64,000 nt of DNA from the NCBI GenBank assembly GCA_036271555.1, contig DATBAK010000062.1, positions 42,830 to 106,829 of the forward strand, given 5' to 3'. Positions 18,611-27,500 of this stretch are shown here, one piece after another; positions within the stretch are counted from its first letter, which is position 1, and each line of letters starts with the position of its first letter. Below the pieces are notes generated by a model. That model searched no databases, was not told the DNA's origin, and saw only the letters and a list, made by a program, of their open reading frames with translations. The position numbers and the translations under genes are program-made. The DNA comes from Acidimicrobiia bacterium (lineage in GTDB: Bacteria; Actinomycetota; Acidimicrobiia; IMCC26256; PALSA-610).

Positions 18611-18635
18611 AGTTATCCACCGCTTGGGGATAACT
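18611..18635. promoter_or_regulatory. Inverted pair of DnaA-box-like sequences upstream of dnaE
   Basis: AGTTATCC (18611-18618) and GGATAACT (18628-18635) are perfect inverted arms. TTATCCACC on plus and TTATCCCCA on minus each match the DnaA box TTATCCACA at 8 of 9 positions. The pair is 43 bases upstream of the dnaE ATG. Confidence 0.55.
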
Positions 18636-18701
18636 ACAGGCGTGTGATTCGAGCCTAGGCGCGCGCCGACGGCAGGGCAACGGACGACCTGCCTCCCACG
18701 C

Positions 18702-18733
18702 GGCCGAAGGCGAGAGCGGAGCGAGCGAGAAGG
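18702..18733 (+). repeat. Short copy of the intergenic repeat
   Basis: GGCGAGAGCGGAGCGAGCGA lies just after the phosphodiesterase gene; it carries only the GAGCGGAGCGAGC core. Confidence 0.4.
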
Positions 18734-18734
18734 A

Positions 18735-19841
18735 TCAGTTCGCCCGGCCCCGCGCCGCGCGCAGCGGCACCCACATCTCCTGGGCGGTGAGGCTGCCGTG
18801 GGCCGAGCGCAGCGACCGTTCGCGCGGCAGCGCCGGGTCGACGAACGCGACGGGCTCGCGGGCCGCGAGCACGACGTCGCCGAGGCGGCCGGGGATGCTG
18901 CCGGTCGCGCCGGTGCCGAGCCAACCCGCCTCGAGCAGCTCCTTGCGGCTGAGCACCCACGCGACGTCGTCGAGCTTCTCGTGCGCGGCGGCGACCAGGT
19001 CGCGCGCTTGGTTCGGCTTCGCGTAGAGGTAGCGGAACCGACCGTCGCCCGCCTGCTTGTCGATCATCGGGTGCAGCTCGTCGATCTCGATCCACGACTC
19101 GGGCTCGAGGTGCACCTGTCCGTGGTCCGCGGTCACGAGGAGCGCGGTGTCGGACGGCAGCGCGTCGAGGAGCGCGCCGACGAGCGCATCCGCGGTCGCG
19201 AGCTCGCGCGCGTAGAAGGTGTCGTGCAGCCCGTACGCGTGCGCGACCTCGTCGACACCCGGGTAGTAGGCGTACACGAACTTCTCGCCCGCGAGCGCGA
19301 GCAACCGGCAGTGCTCGATGAGCGTCGCGACCGTCTTCCACCCGATGAAGATCGAGCCGCGGAGGTGCGCGTCGGAGAAGCCGGTGTCGCGGAACTCGAG
19401 TCGCGTCACCACCGGCACCGAACGGCCGAGGAACGCGTCGTGCCGCTGCACGGTGAACGGATCGGGCGCGCGGCGCGCGCTCGACTGCCACCGCAGCACG
19501 TTGAGCACGTCGCCGTCGACCAGCATGCGAAAGCCGACGACTCCGTGCTGCGCGGGCGCGAGCCCGGTCGCGATCGACGTGAGCGCGGTCGCGGTCGTCG
19601 ACGGCACGACGGTCGTGATGCGACCACCCTCCATCGCCGAGAGCTCGCGCAGCACGTCCGGGCGCGCCTCGACCTCGTTCGCGCCGAGCCCGTCGAGGAC
19701 GAGGAGCACGACACACTTCGCGTCGCGCACCGGCTCGGGCAACCACGGAGCGGGACGGCCGCCGACGAGCGCGGGGATCAGCCCGGCCACCGATGCTCCG
19801 TCGAGCTGCGGGAGGACAGGTGCGCCCGCCACCGGCTCCAT
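18735..19841 (-). CDS. Nucleotide pyrophosphatase/phosphodiesterase family protein
   Basis: Alkaline-phosphatase-superfamily phosphodiesterase of the type-I NPP kind, 368 residues, without an evident signal peptide. VVLLVLDGLGANEVE is the first metal-binding aspartate motif, VVPSTTATALTSIATG carries the nucleophile Thr and helix, YAYYPGVDEVAHAYG the second metal site, and TADHGQVHL the third. The natural substrate is unknown. Its ATG lies 7 bases after a TACTCT box, and it is divergent from the Rrf2 regulator. Confidence 0.82.
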   Translation of the reverse strand: MEPVAGAPVLPQLDGASVAGLIPALVGGRPAPWLPEPVRDAKCVVLLVLDGLGANEVEARPDVLRELSAMEGGRITTVVPSTTATALTSIATGLAPAQHGVVGFRMLVDGDVLNVLRWQSSARRAPDPFTVQRHDAFLGRSVPVVTRLEFRDTGFSDAHLRGSIFIGWKTVATLIEHCRLLALAGEKFVYAYYPGVDEVAHAYGLHDTFYARELATADALVGALLDALPSDTALLVTADHGQVHLEPESWIEIDELHPMIDKQAGDGRFRYLYAKPNQARDLVAAAHEKLDDVAWVLSRKELLEAGWLGTGATGSIPGRLGDVVLAAREPVAFVDPALPRERSLRSAHGSLTAQEMWVPLRAARGRAN

Positions 19842-19848
19842 GGGCCGC

Positions 19849-19854
19849 AGAGTA
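19849..19854 (-). promoter_or_regulatory. -10 box of the phosphodiesterase gene (leaderless)
   Basis: TACTCT, a 7-base gap, then ATG at 19841. Confidence 0.45.
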
Positions 19855-19899
19855 CGGGTTCGAGCGACCGGCCCGGCGCCAATCCCGGATGGCGTTCTC

Positions 19900-19905
19900 T
19901 ACGAT
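19900..19905 (+). promoter_or_regulatory. -10 box of the Rrf2 gene (leaderless)
   Basis: TACGAT, a 6-base gap GGGGCG, then GTG at 19912. Confidence 0.5.
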
Positions 19906-19911
19906 GGGGCG

Positions 19912-20319
19912 GTGAAGGTCTCCACTCGCAGCGACTATGCGGCCCGCGCGCTGCTGTCGCTCGCACTCCACGGCGAGGAACGGCCGACGTCGGTGAAGGA
20001 GATCGCCGAACGCACGGGGCTGCCCCAGCCGTACCTCGAGCAGATCCTGCTCTCGGTGAAGGGTGCGGGGCTCGTGCGCTCCAAGCGCGGGGTGGGCGGC
20101 GGCTACGTGCTCGCCCGCACACCGGCGGAGATCACGCTCGCCGACGTCGTCGCCGCGGTCGAGGGCCCGCAGCCCGCGCTCGTCGACGACCACGACCACT
20201 GCGAGGGCCACTGCGTCCTCCAAGAGGTCTGGGTCGAGCTGTCGGAGGAGACCCGCAAGGTCCTCGACCGCTTCACCCTCGCCGACCTCGTCGTCCGCAC
20301 CCGCAAGGGACACGCGTGA
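19912..20319 (+). CDS. Rrf2-family transcriptional regulator
   Basis: DNA-binding regulator, 135 residues. The winged helix shows STRSDYAARALLSLA, the recognition region LPQPYLEQILLSVKGAGLV and the wing SKRGVGGGYVLAR. Iron-sulfur Rrf2 proteins carry three spaced cysteines; here only C97 and C101 lie in the ligand loop, in the His-rich context DHDHCEGHC. An unusual cluster or another metal is possible. It is divergent from the phosphodiesterase gene, which is a candidate target along with itself. Confidence 0.88.
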   Translation: MKVSTRSDYAARALLSLALHGEERPTSVKEIAERTGLPQPYLEQILLSVKGAGLVRSKRGVGGGYVLARTPAEITLADVVAAVEGPQPALVDDHDHCEGHCVLQEVWVELSEETRKVLDRFTLADLVVRTRKGHA

Positions 20320-20414
20320 GCGCGTGAGTGGCCGAGCGCGCGAGCGACGCGAGCAGCGCGACCACGCCCACTCCCATCCCGCGTCACGGAGCGGCGAGCT
20401 CAGCGAGCGCGACC
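20318..20414 (+). repeat. Dispersed intergenic repeat, copy 4
   Basis: GCGCGCGAGCGACGCGAGCA (20336-20355) and GCGTCACGGAGCGGCGAGCT then CAGCGAGCGCGACC (20381-20414) fill the gap between convergent Rrf2 and rluD genes. Confidence 0.6.
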
Positions 20415-20418
20415 AGAA

Positions 20419-21330
20419 TCAGTCGGGCGGACCGAGCGCAGCGAGAACGCCGGTGAGGTCGGGCGGCAACCGGTCGTCGAACGAGATCCGCTCTCCGGTC
20501 GCGGGGTGGTCGAACGCGAGCCGGGTCGCGTGGAGGAACGGCCGGCGCAGCGGGATCGAGTCGCGCACGCCGCGATAGGTCGCGTCGCCGACGATCGGAT
20601 GACCGATCGCCTCCATGTGCACACGGATCTGGTGCGTGCGCCCGGTCTCGAGCCGGCACGACAGGCGCGCGACGACCGGCGTCGACCAGGTCTGCTCGAC
20701 GTCGTACGCGGTGCGCGCGGCGCGACCCTCCGCGCGCACGGCCATGCGCGTGCGTCGCGCTTCCGAACGCCCGATCGGCGCGTCGACGACACCGCGGCGC
20801 GCGTCGGGCACGCCCCACACCAGCGCGTCGTACACGCGCTCGACGCTGCGCCCTGCGAGCTGCTCCACCAGCGAGTCGTACGCGCGCGCCGAACGCGCGA
20901 CGACCAACAACCCGCTCGTCTCGCGATCGAGCCGGTGCACGATGCCCGGTCGCGTGCGATCGCCGACGTCGACGATCTCGGGATAGCGCGCGAGCAATCC
21001 CGACACGAGCGTGCCGTGCTCGTTCCCGGCACCCGGATGCACGACCAGACCGACCGGCTTCGCGACGACGATCACGTCGGCGTCTTCGTGCGCGACGACG
21101 ACGTCGACCGCTTCCGCTTCCGGCAGCGCGTCGACGGCGGGTTCACCGCGCACCTCGATGACGTCGCCCGATTCGACCCGCCGGCTCTTCGGGACACGCG
21201 CACCGCCGACGACGATGTCGCCCGATTCGAGCAGCGTCTGCACGTCGGCCCGGCTCCATCCCGTGAGCAGGGCGACGACCCGGTCGACGCGCTCCCCCGC
21301 GAGCTCGTCGGGAACGACGACCTCGGTCAC
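20419..21330 (-). CDS. rluD: 23S rRNA pseudouridine synthase RluD family
   Basis: Converts uridines to pseudouridine in large-subunit rRNA; 303 residues. An S4 RNA-binding domain (about 1-65, with ADVQTLLESGDIVVGGARV) is followed by the catalytic domain. HRLDRETSGLLV carries the catalytic Asp, and CRLETGRTHQIRVHM is the conserved substrate motif. The GTG start at 21330 overlaps the lspA stop in a GTGA, giving translational coupling. The lspA-rluD pair is conserved in many actinobacteria. Confidence 0.92.
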   Translation of the reverse strand: MTEVVVPDELAGERVDRVVALLTGWSRADVQTLLESGDIVVGGARVPKSRRVESGDVIEVRGEPAVDALPEAEAVDVVVAHEDADVIVVAKPVGLVVHPGAGNEHGTLVSGLLARYPEIVDVGDRTRPGIVHRLDRETSGLLVVARSARAYDSLVEQLAGRSVERVYDALVWGVPDARRGVVDAPIGRSEARRTRMAVRAEGRAARTAYDVEQTWSTPVVARLSCRLETGRTHQIRVHMEAIGHPIVGDATYRGVRDSIPLRRPFLHATRLAFDHPATGERISFDDRLPPDLTGVLAALGPPD

Positions 21331-21944
21331 GCCGCCGCCGGAGCAGAAGGCGAGGACGGATCGGGGGGATCGGAGAGATCGGATACCGCACGCGGCGGGA
21401 ACAACGCGCGCAGGACGAGCAGCACCGCGCCGATCGTCACGCACGAGTCGGCGAGGTTGAACACCGGCCACCATCCGACCTGCACGAAGTCGACCACGTG
21501 CCCGCGGAAGAAGCCCGGCGAACGCGCGATCCGGTCGCCGAGGTTGCCGAGCGCGCCGCCGAGCAGCAGCACGAGCGCCCACAGCGTGACGCGGTCCGAC
21601 TCACGACGCGCCGCGCGCGCGAGCACGATCGCGATGACGAGCGCGCCGAGCGCGAGCACCGGCGTGAGGTTCTGGAACCGGCTGAACGCGCTGCCGGAGT
21701 TGCGCGTCACGAGCAGTTGCACGTGGCTGCCGACGATCTCGTGGGGCTCGAACGACCACCGCGCGACCGCGATGCTCTTCGTCACCTGATCCGCCGCGAC
21801 GATCAACGCGACGAACGCACCGATCCACGCGACCCGCCGGTACGACGCCGGCGGCGCGTCCGCGTCCGGCGGGTGCGGCCGGCCGGCACCGCTCAGCGTC
21901 GCCGCTCTCCCCGCGACTTGCACTTCACGCACTGGTCGGCCCAC
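21327..21944 (-). CDS. lspA: Lipoprotein signal peptidase II
   Basis: Membrane aspartyl protease that cleaves lipoprotein signal peptides; four transmembrane helices. ADQVTKSIAV opens the family signature, and the catalytic aspartates are in NLGDRIAR and FNLADSC. With the GTG at 21944 the protein is 205 residues and overlaps the upstream dksA-like gene by 52 bases; in-frame GTG codons at 21932 and 21923 are alternatives, so the start is unsure. It would process the azurin-like lipoprotein seen at 11.5 kb. Confidence 0.92.
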   Translation of the reverse strand: MGRPVREVQVAGRAATLSGAGRPHPPDADAPPASYRRVAWIGAFVALIVAADQVTKSIAVARWSFEPHEIVGSHVQLLVTRNSGSAFSRFQNLTPVLALGALVIAIVLARAARRESDRVTLWALVLLLGGALGNLGDRIARSPGFFRGHVVDFVQVGWWPVFNLADSCVTIGAVLLVLRALFPPRAVSDLSDPPDPSSPSAPAAA

Positions 21945-22792
21945 GGGATCGCCTCGAGTCGGGGCACCGGGATGCGGTCACCGCACACCTCGCAGTAGCC
22001 GTAGGTGCCGTCCTCCATGCGCGCGAGCGCCTTCTCGATCTCGTCGACCGTCTGGCGCGCCGCGTTCGACAGCGCGAGATCGCGCTCGCGCTCGACGCTC
22101 AGCGTGTCGCCCTCGCCCGACTCCTCGTCGAACTGCGTGTCGCCGGGCTCGCGCTCGTTGGCCAGCGCATCGGCGTCGGCGAGCAGGCCCTCGGCCTGAC
22201 GAGTGTGATGACCGAGCTCCTCGAGCAGCAGCACCTTCAGCCGTTCCATCGTGCTCGCGGCGACCGCGGGGGTGCGGTGCTTGCGGGCGACGACCTCCGA
22301 CAGCACCGGACGGCTCGGGGCCGGCTTCGGAACCAACGCGGGCTTGGCCGGCTTCACGGCGACGGGCTTCTTCGCGGGCGCCGGCGCCTTCTCGTTCGCC
22401 TTGGCCTTGACCGGCGCCTTCGTCGTGACCTTCTTCGCGGGCGCCTTCGCCGCGGCCTTGGCCGGCGCCTTCGCCGGGGCCTTCTTCGCGGCCGCCTTGA
22501 CCGGCGCCGCCTTCTTCGGCGGCGCCTTCGTGGCCTTGGCCGCGCTCTTCGCGGGCTTCGACGGCTTCGCGGCGGGCAACTTCCGCGACTTGGTCGCCTT
22601 CGAGGCGGTCTTCGCCGCCGGCTTGGCGTTCTTCTTCGGGGCCACCTTTGCGGGCTTCACGACCCGCTTGGCCGCCGCGGCCGCCTTGGCGACCGTGCGC
22701 GCCGGCTTCGCCGCCACCTTCGCCGCCTTGGAGACGGCGCTCGTCCGGCGTCCCGATGCGGTCGCCCCGGTCGTGCGCGTTTCCTTGGCCAT
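21893..22792 (-). CDS. DksA/TraR zinc-finger protein with long Ala/Lys/Pro tail
   Basis: 299 residues in two very different parts. Residues about 1-180 are nearly all Ala, Lys, Pro and Val in PAKK/KAAPK-type repeats, like the tails of histone H1-like and mycobacterial HU proteins. The C-terminal 110 residues form a DksA/TraR domain, with a coiled-coil (ERERDLALSNAARQTVDEIE) and a C4 zinc finger CEVC-x17-CVKC. DksA proteins bind RNA polymerase; the basic tail suggests DNA or RNA contact. GAGGGAGAGGGAG precedes the ATG. Confidence 0.85.
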   Translation of the reverse strand: MAKETRTTGATASGRRTSAVSKAAKVAAKPARTVAKAAAAAKRVVKPAKVAPKKNAKPAAKTASKATKSRKLPAAKPSKPAKSAAKATKAPPKKAAPVKAAAKKAPAKAPAKAAAKAPAKKVTTKAPVKAKANEKAPAPAKKPVAVKPAKPALVPKPAPSRPVLSEVVARKHRTPAVAASTMERLKVLLLEELGHHTRQAEGLLADADALANEREPGDTQFDEESGEGDTLSVERERDLALSNAARQTVDEIEKALARMEDGTYGYCEVCGDRIPVPRLEAIPWADQCVKCKSRGERRR

Positions 22793-22913
22793 CAGCGAAC
22801 TCCCTCTCCCTCGGCGCTCGCGGCGCGACCCGCGGCCAGCCCGGCAGGGCGCGGGATTGTAGCCATGCTCATGTGGGGTCGCGCGCCTTCCCGCAGCGCG
22901 CGGAGCGCGGTCG

Positions 22914-24464
22914 TCAGTACACCCAGACCGCGGTGCCGAAGGGCAGGATGTTGGCGGCCCAGATGAAGTTGATCGCCGGGTTCGACATGCGTACGCAGCC
23001 GTGGGACGCCGGATACGGCGGGATCGACGGCGATCCGTGGAAGGCGATGCCGGTCGCCGTGAAGTACCGCGGCCGGAACAGCTCACCGAGCGGCGACATG
23101 TGGGGACCGTCGATGGCGCGGAACACCGTGAAGTGACCCAGCGGTGTCTGCGCGGTGTAGCGCACCCCGTCGAGCGTGTAGGCGTTCCCCGAGCCGGTCG
23201 ACGTGTTGATCACCCACAGCGTGACGCCGTTGTTCTCGATGATGATCACCTGGTGCGCGAGGTCGACCTCGGCGACGTACCCCGACGTCGAGCGGGGCGT
23301 GGGCCGCGTCGCGGTCTTGAGCCGCTGACTCGTCTGGATGTCGACGACGCCGGAGCGGGGCAGGCCCTCGACCTTCTGGAACGCGTAGACGGCTTGCTGC
23401 GTGGTCGCGCCGTACGACCCCGTCGCCCCGTCGAGCCAGTAGCCGAGCGCGAGCAGATGCTGTTGCAGCGCGACGACCGCGGCGCCGCTCGCTCCGGGTG
23501 ACAGCAACGGCGTGTCGAACGGCAGCGGAACCGCGAGCATGCGGTAACCGAGCGCGTGCTGCAGACCCGTGATCTGGATCACCTGGTCGAGCGCGGAGAC
23601 GTGGCCGACGCCGCTGCCCTGGAACGGCGCGTTGCCGAACGAGAAGACACCGCCGTCGCGCGCCGCGAGCCAGTAGCCCGCACCCGTGTACGCGGCGGCC
23701 ATGCCGATCACCGGCTGGTTCAGGTGCATCGCACCGGTCGATCCGAAGAAGTGCGCGTCGCCGTAGGAGAAGATGCCGCCGTCGCGCGCGACGAGCCAAT
23801 AGCCGTGGCCGCCCGGCGTCGCGGCCATGCCGACGACCGGCTGGTTCAGGTGGATGGCGCCGGTCGATCCGAAGAAGTGCGCGTCGCCGAACGAGAACAC
23901 CCCACCGTCGGACGCGAGCAACCAGTAGCCGTTCCCTGTCGGCGTCGGCGTCATCGCGATGATCGGCGCATTGAGGTGCGTCGCGCCCATCGAGCCGAAG
24001 AAGCGCGCGTCGCCGAACGAGAACACACCACCGTCGGAGGCAACGAGCCAGTAGCCGTTGCCGCTCGGCGTCGACGACATCGAGATGATCGGCCGGTTCA
24101 GGTGGATCGCGCCGGTCGAGCCGTGGAAGCGCGCGTCGCCGTAGGAGAAGACACCGCCGTCCGACGCAACGAGCCAGTAGCCGTGACCGGACGGCGTCGG
24201 CGCGGAGCCGACGAGTGGCTGCGCGAGGCGCAGGTTCCTCGTCGATCCGTAGAAGCCGGCGGCGCCGAACGCGAGCACGGTGCCGTCGCCGGCGACGGTC
24301 GTCGACGCCGCGGTCGGCGCGGCGGCGGGAGTCGCGGTCGCACGGGTCGACGCGCTCGCGGCGGGCGCGGCGCCGAGCGCGACGGTGAACGACGCGACGG
24401 CGAGCGCGCCGGCGGCAGCGAGCGCGGTGAGAACACGAGAACGGCGCGGCAAGTCGAGCAGCAC
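22914..24464 (-). CDS. Secreted L,D-transpeptidase with beta-propeller-like repeats
   Basis: 516 residues. A signal peptide ([18 protein letters not shown], cut near APAASA) is followed by one degenerate and five clear 45-residue repeats of the form [27 protein letters not shown]. A peptidoglycan-binding domain (about 315-375, [20 protein letters not shown]) follows, then the YkuD catalytic domain with HGSP and SHGCVRM, nucleophile C490. It probably makes 3-3 crosslinks in peptidoglycan or anchors proteins. The start is GTG with TGGAGAG upstream; the gene is divergent from ileS. Confidence 0.88.
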   Translation of the reverse strand: [516 protein letters not shown]

Positions 24465-24585
24465 TGCAGACTCTCCAGAGGGCGAGCCGGACGGGGGCGG
24501 CGAGAGTACCGCGAGCGCTTCGGAGCCTGCCGAGCGGGCCGCGATCGCGGCCGGAACGATCTCCGGGAGCGGGACGGTCGCGTTC

Positions 24586-24591
24586 TAACCT
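24586..24591 (+). promoter_or_regulatory. -10 box of ileS (leaderless)
   Basis: TAACCT, a 6-base gap, then ATG at 24598. This leaves no room for the T-box leader found before ileS in some actinobacteria. Confidence 0.45.
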
Positions 24592-24597
24592 GCGGTC

Positions 24598-27500
24598 ATG
24601 TTCCAGCCCGTCGGCCCGTTCGACCTCGTCGCGCTCGAGCACGAGGTGTTGACGCGCTGGCGGGAGCACGACGTGTTCGCCGAGAGCCTCCGCCGCCGCG
24701 AGGGCTCGTCGGAATGGGTCTTCTACGAAGGCCCGCCCACCGCGAACGGGCGCCCGGGCATCCACCACGTCTGGGCCCGCCTCTTCAAGGACGTCTTCCC
24801 GCGGTTCCGCACGATGCAGGGCCACCACGTCGCGCGGAAGGGCGGCTGGGACTGCCACGGCCTGCCCGTCGAGGTCGAGATCGAGAAGGAGCTCGGCCTC
24901 ACGAGCAAGCACCAGATCGAGGACTTCGGCATCGAGGCGTTCAACCAGCGCTGCCGGGAGTCGGTGCACCGCTACGTCGAGGACTGGGGCAGCCTCACCA
25001 GCCGCATCGGGATGTGGCTCGACACCGCGAACGCGTACTGGACGCTCGACAACGAGTTCATCGAGACCGTGTGGTGGCTCTTCCACCGTATGTGGGAGCA
25101 GGGCGACATCTACGAGGGCGACAAGGTCGTCCCCTACTGCGGCCGCTGCGGCACCGCGCTCTCGAGCCACGAGCTCGGTCAGCCCGACGCGTACCGCGAC
25201 GTGACCGAGCCGTCGGTCTACGTGCGCTTCCCCGTCGTCGATCGCGACTTCGACCTCGTCGTGTGGACGACGACGCCGTGGACGCTGATCTCGAACGTCG
25301 CCGCGGCCGTCGGCCCGGACGTCGAGTACGTGCGCGTGCGCGACCCGCAGGGTGGTCGCGATCTCGTGCTCGCGTCCGCACGCGTCGACGCGGTGCTCGG
25401 CGAAGGCGTCGACCGCGTCGAGACGGTCGCGGTGAGCGACCTCGTCGGGCTGCACTACGAGCGGCCGTTCACCGTGCTGCCGATCGAAGCGGACGCGAAC
25501 CGCGTCGTCGCCGCCGATTTCGTGACCGTCGACGACGGTTCCGGCATCGTGCATCTCGCACCCGCGTTCGGCGAGATCGACCGCGAGGTCGCCGTCGTCG
25601 AGCACCTTCCCGTTCTCAATCCGGTCGGGCCCGACGCGCGTTTCGACGCACGCGTCCCGCAACACCGCGGCACGTTCGTGAAGGACGCGGATCCGGCGCT
25701 CATCGAGGAGCTCGGCGCGAGCGGCCGGCTCGTCGCCGCAGTCGACTACACGCACTCGTATCCGCACTGCTGGCGCTGTAGCACCCCGCTGATCTACTGG
25801 GCGAAGCCCACGTGGTTCGCGCGCACGTCGGCCCACCGCGCCGACCTCCTGCGCGAGAACGAGAGCATCGGCTGGCATCCCGAGCACATCAAGCACGGCC
25901 GCTTCGGCAACTGGCTCGAGAACAACGTCGACTGGGCCCTCTCGCGCGATCGCTACTGGGGTACGCCGATCCCGGTCTGGCGCTGCAAGGACTGCGGCCA
26001 CGACACCTGCGTCGGTTCCGTCGCCGAGCTCGCAAAGCTCGCCGACAGCGACCTGTCGGGACTCGACCTGCACCGCCCCTACGTCGACGACGTCGTCATC
26101 ACGTGTCCCGACTGCAGTGGTCGCGCGTTCCGCATCGAGCCGGTGCTCGACGCGTGGTTCGACTCGGGCTCGATGCCCGCCGCGCAGTTCCACTACCCGT
26201 TCGAGAACAGCGATGTCTTCGAGCGGCGCTTCCCCGCCGACTTCATCTGCGAGGCGATCGACCAGACGCGCGGTTGGTTCTACTCGCTGCTCGCGGTGAA
26301 CACGCTCGTGTTCGGGCACACGCCGTACCGCAACGTCGTGTGCCTCGGGCTGCTGCTCGACCAGGACGGCCAGAAGATGTCGAAGTCGCGCGGGAACGTC
26401 ATCGACCCGCGCACGATCCTCGAGAGCCGGGGCGCCGACGCACTGCGTTGGAACATGTTCTCCGTCGGCTCACCGTGGGTGCCTCGGCGCGTGAACGTCG
26501 ACAACATCGACGAGTCGACGCGGCGTTTCCTCATCACGCTCTGGAACACCTACTCGTTCTTCGTCACGTACGCGCGACTCGACGGTTGGGAGCCCGAGGC
26601 GTCCGACGCCGCGGTAGCCGATCCGACGCACGTGCTCGACCGCTGGGTGCGGTCGCGTCTCGACGCGACCGTCACTGCGGTGACCGACGCGCTCTCGTCG
26701 TTCGACGCGCTGAGCGGCGCGCAGGCGCTCGAAGAGTTCGTGAGCGAGCTGTCGAACTGGTACGTACGCCGCTCGCGCCCGCGCTTCTGGAAGTCGTCCG
26801 ACCCCGCCGCGCACACGACGTTGCACGAATGCCTGCGCACGGTCACGTTGCTGCTCGCGCCGTACTGCCCGTTCGTCGCCGACGAGATGTACGCGAACCT
26901 CGCGTCGACCTCCGAGTCCGTGCACCTCGCCGACTGGCCGGTCGCCGACGCGAGCCGGCGCATCCCGACCCTCGACGCGGAGATGGATCTCGCGCGCGCG
27001 GTCACGTCGCTGGGGCGATCGGCGCGCGTCGACGCGCGCATCGGTACCCGGCAGCCGCTGCCGCGCGCGTTCGTGGTGCTGCCGTCGCACGTGCGGTTGC
27101 GCGACGAAGTCGTCGCCGAGATCGCGACCGAGCTCAACGTGAAGCAGGTCGAGACGGTCGCTTCGCTCGAGGGGCTCCTCGACTACACCGTCGTGCCGAA
27201 CTTCAAGGCGCTCGGTCCGCGGCTCGGCAAGCTCCTACCGCGCGTGCGCGAGCTCGTCGTCGCGCTCGACGGCGCCGCCGTGCGCCGCGCGCTCGACGAG
27301 GAAGGTTCGGTGACGCTCGACGTCGACGGTCAGACGGTGACGCTCGGTCCCGACGACCTCGTCGTGCGCGCCCAGCAGCACGAGGACCTCACGCTCGCGC
27401 AGGACGGCGAGCTCGCGGTCGCCCTCGACCTCACGCTCGACGACGCCCTCCGCGCCGAGGGCGCGGCCCGCGAAGTCGTGCGGCTCGTGAACGACCGGCG

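Noticed and set aside
15623..18658. Very long open frame (over 1000 codons) on the plus strand opposite dnaE
   Set aside because: High GC keeps antisense frames open. The product is rich in Arg, Val, Asp and Glu with no motifs, while the minus strand clearly encodes DnaE.
20419..21582. Longer reading of rluD with an 84-residue N-terminal extension
   Set aside because: The extension is antisense-like over lspA, and the GTG at 21330 gives the family start with a GTGA overlap.
22300..22740. Repetitive GCCGGCGCC/CTTCG tract considered as a possible CRISPR or satellite
   Set aside because: The repeats are irregular and in frame, encoding the Ala/Lys/Pro tail of the DksA-like protein; no spacers of constant length.
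24465..24597. Looked for a T-box leader before ileS
   Set aside because: The gap is only 133 bases, a -10-like box lies 6 bases before the ATG, and no specifier or antiterminator-like sequence is seen.
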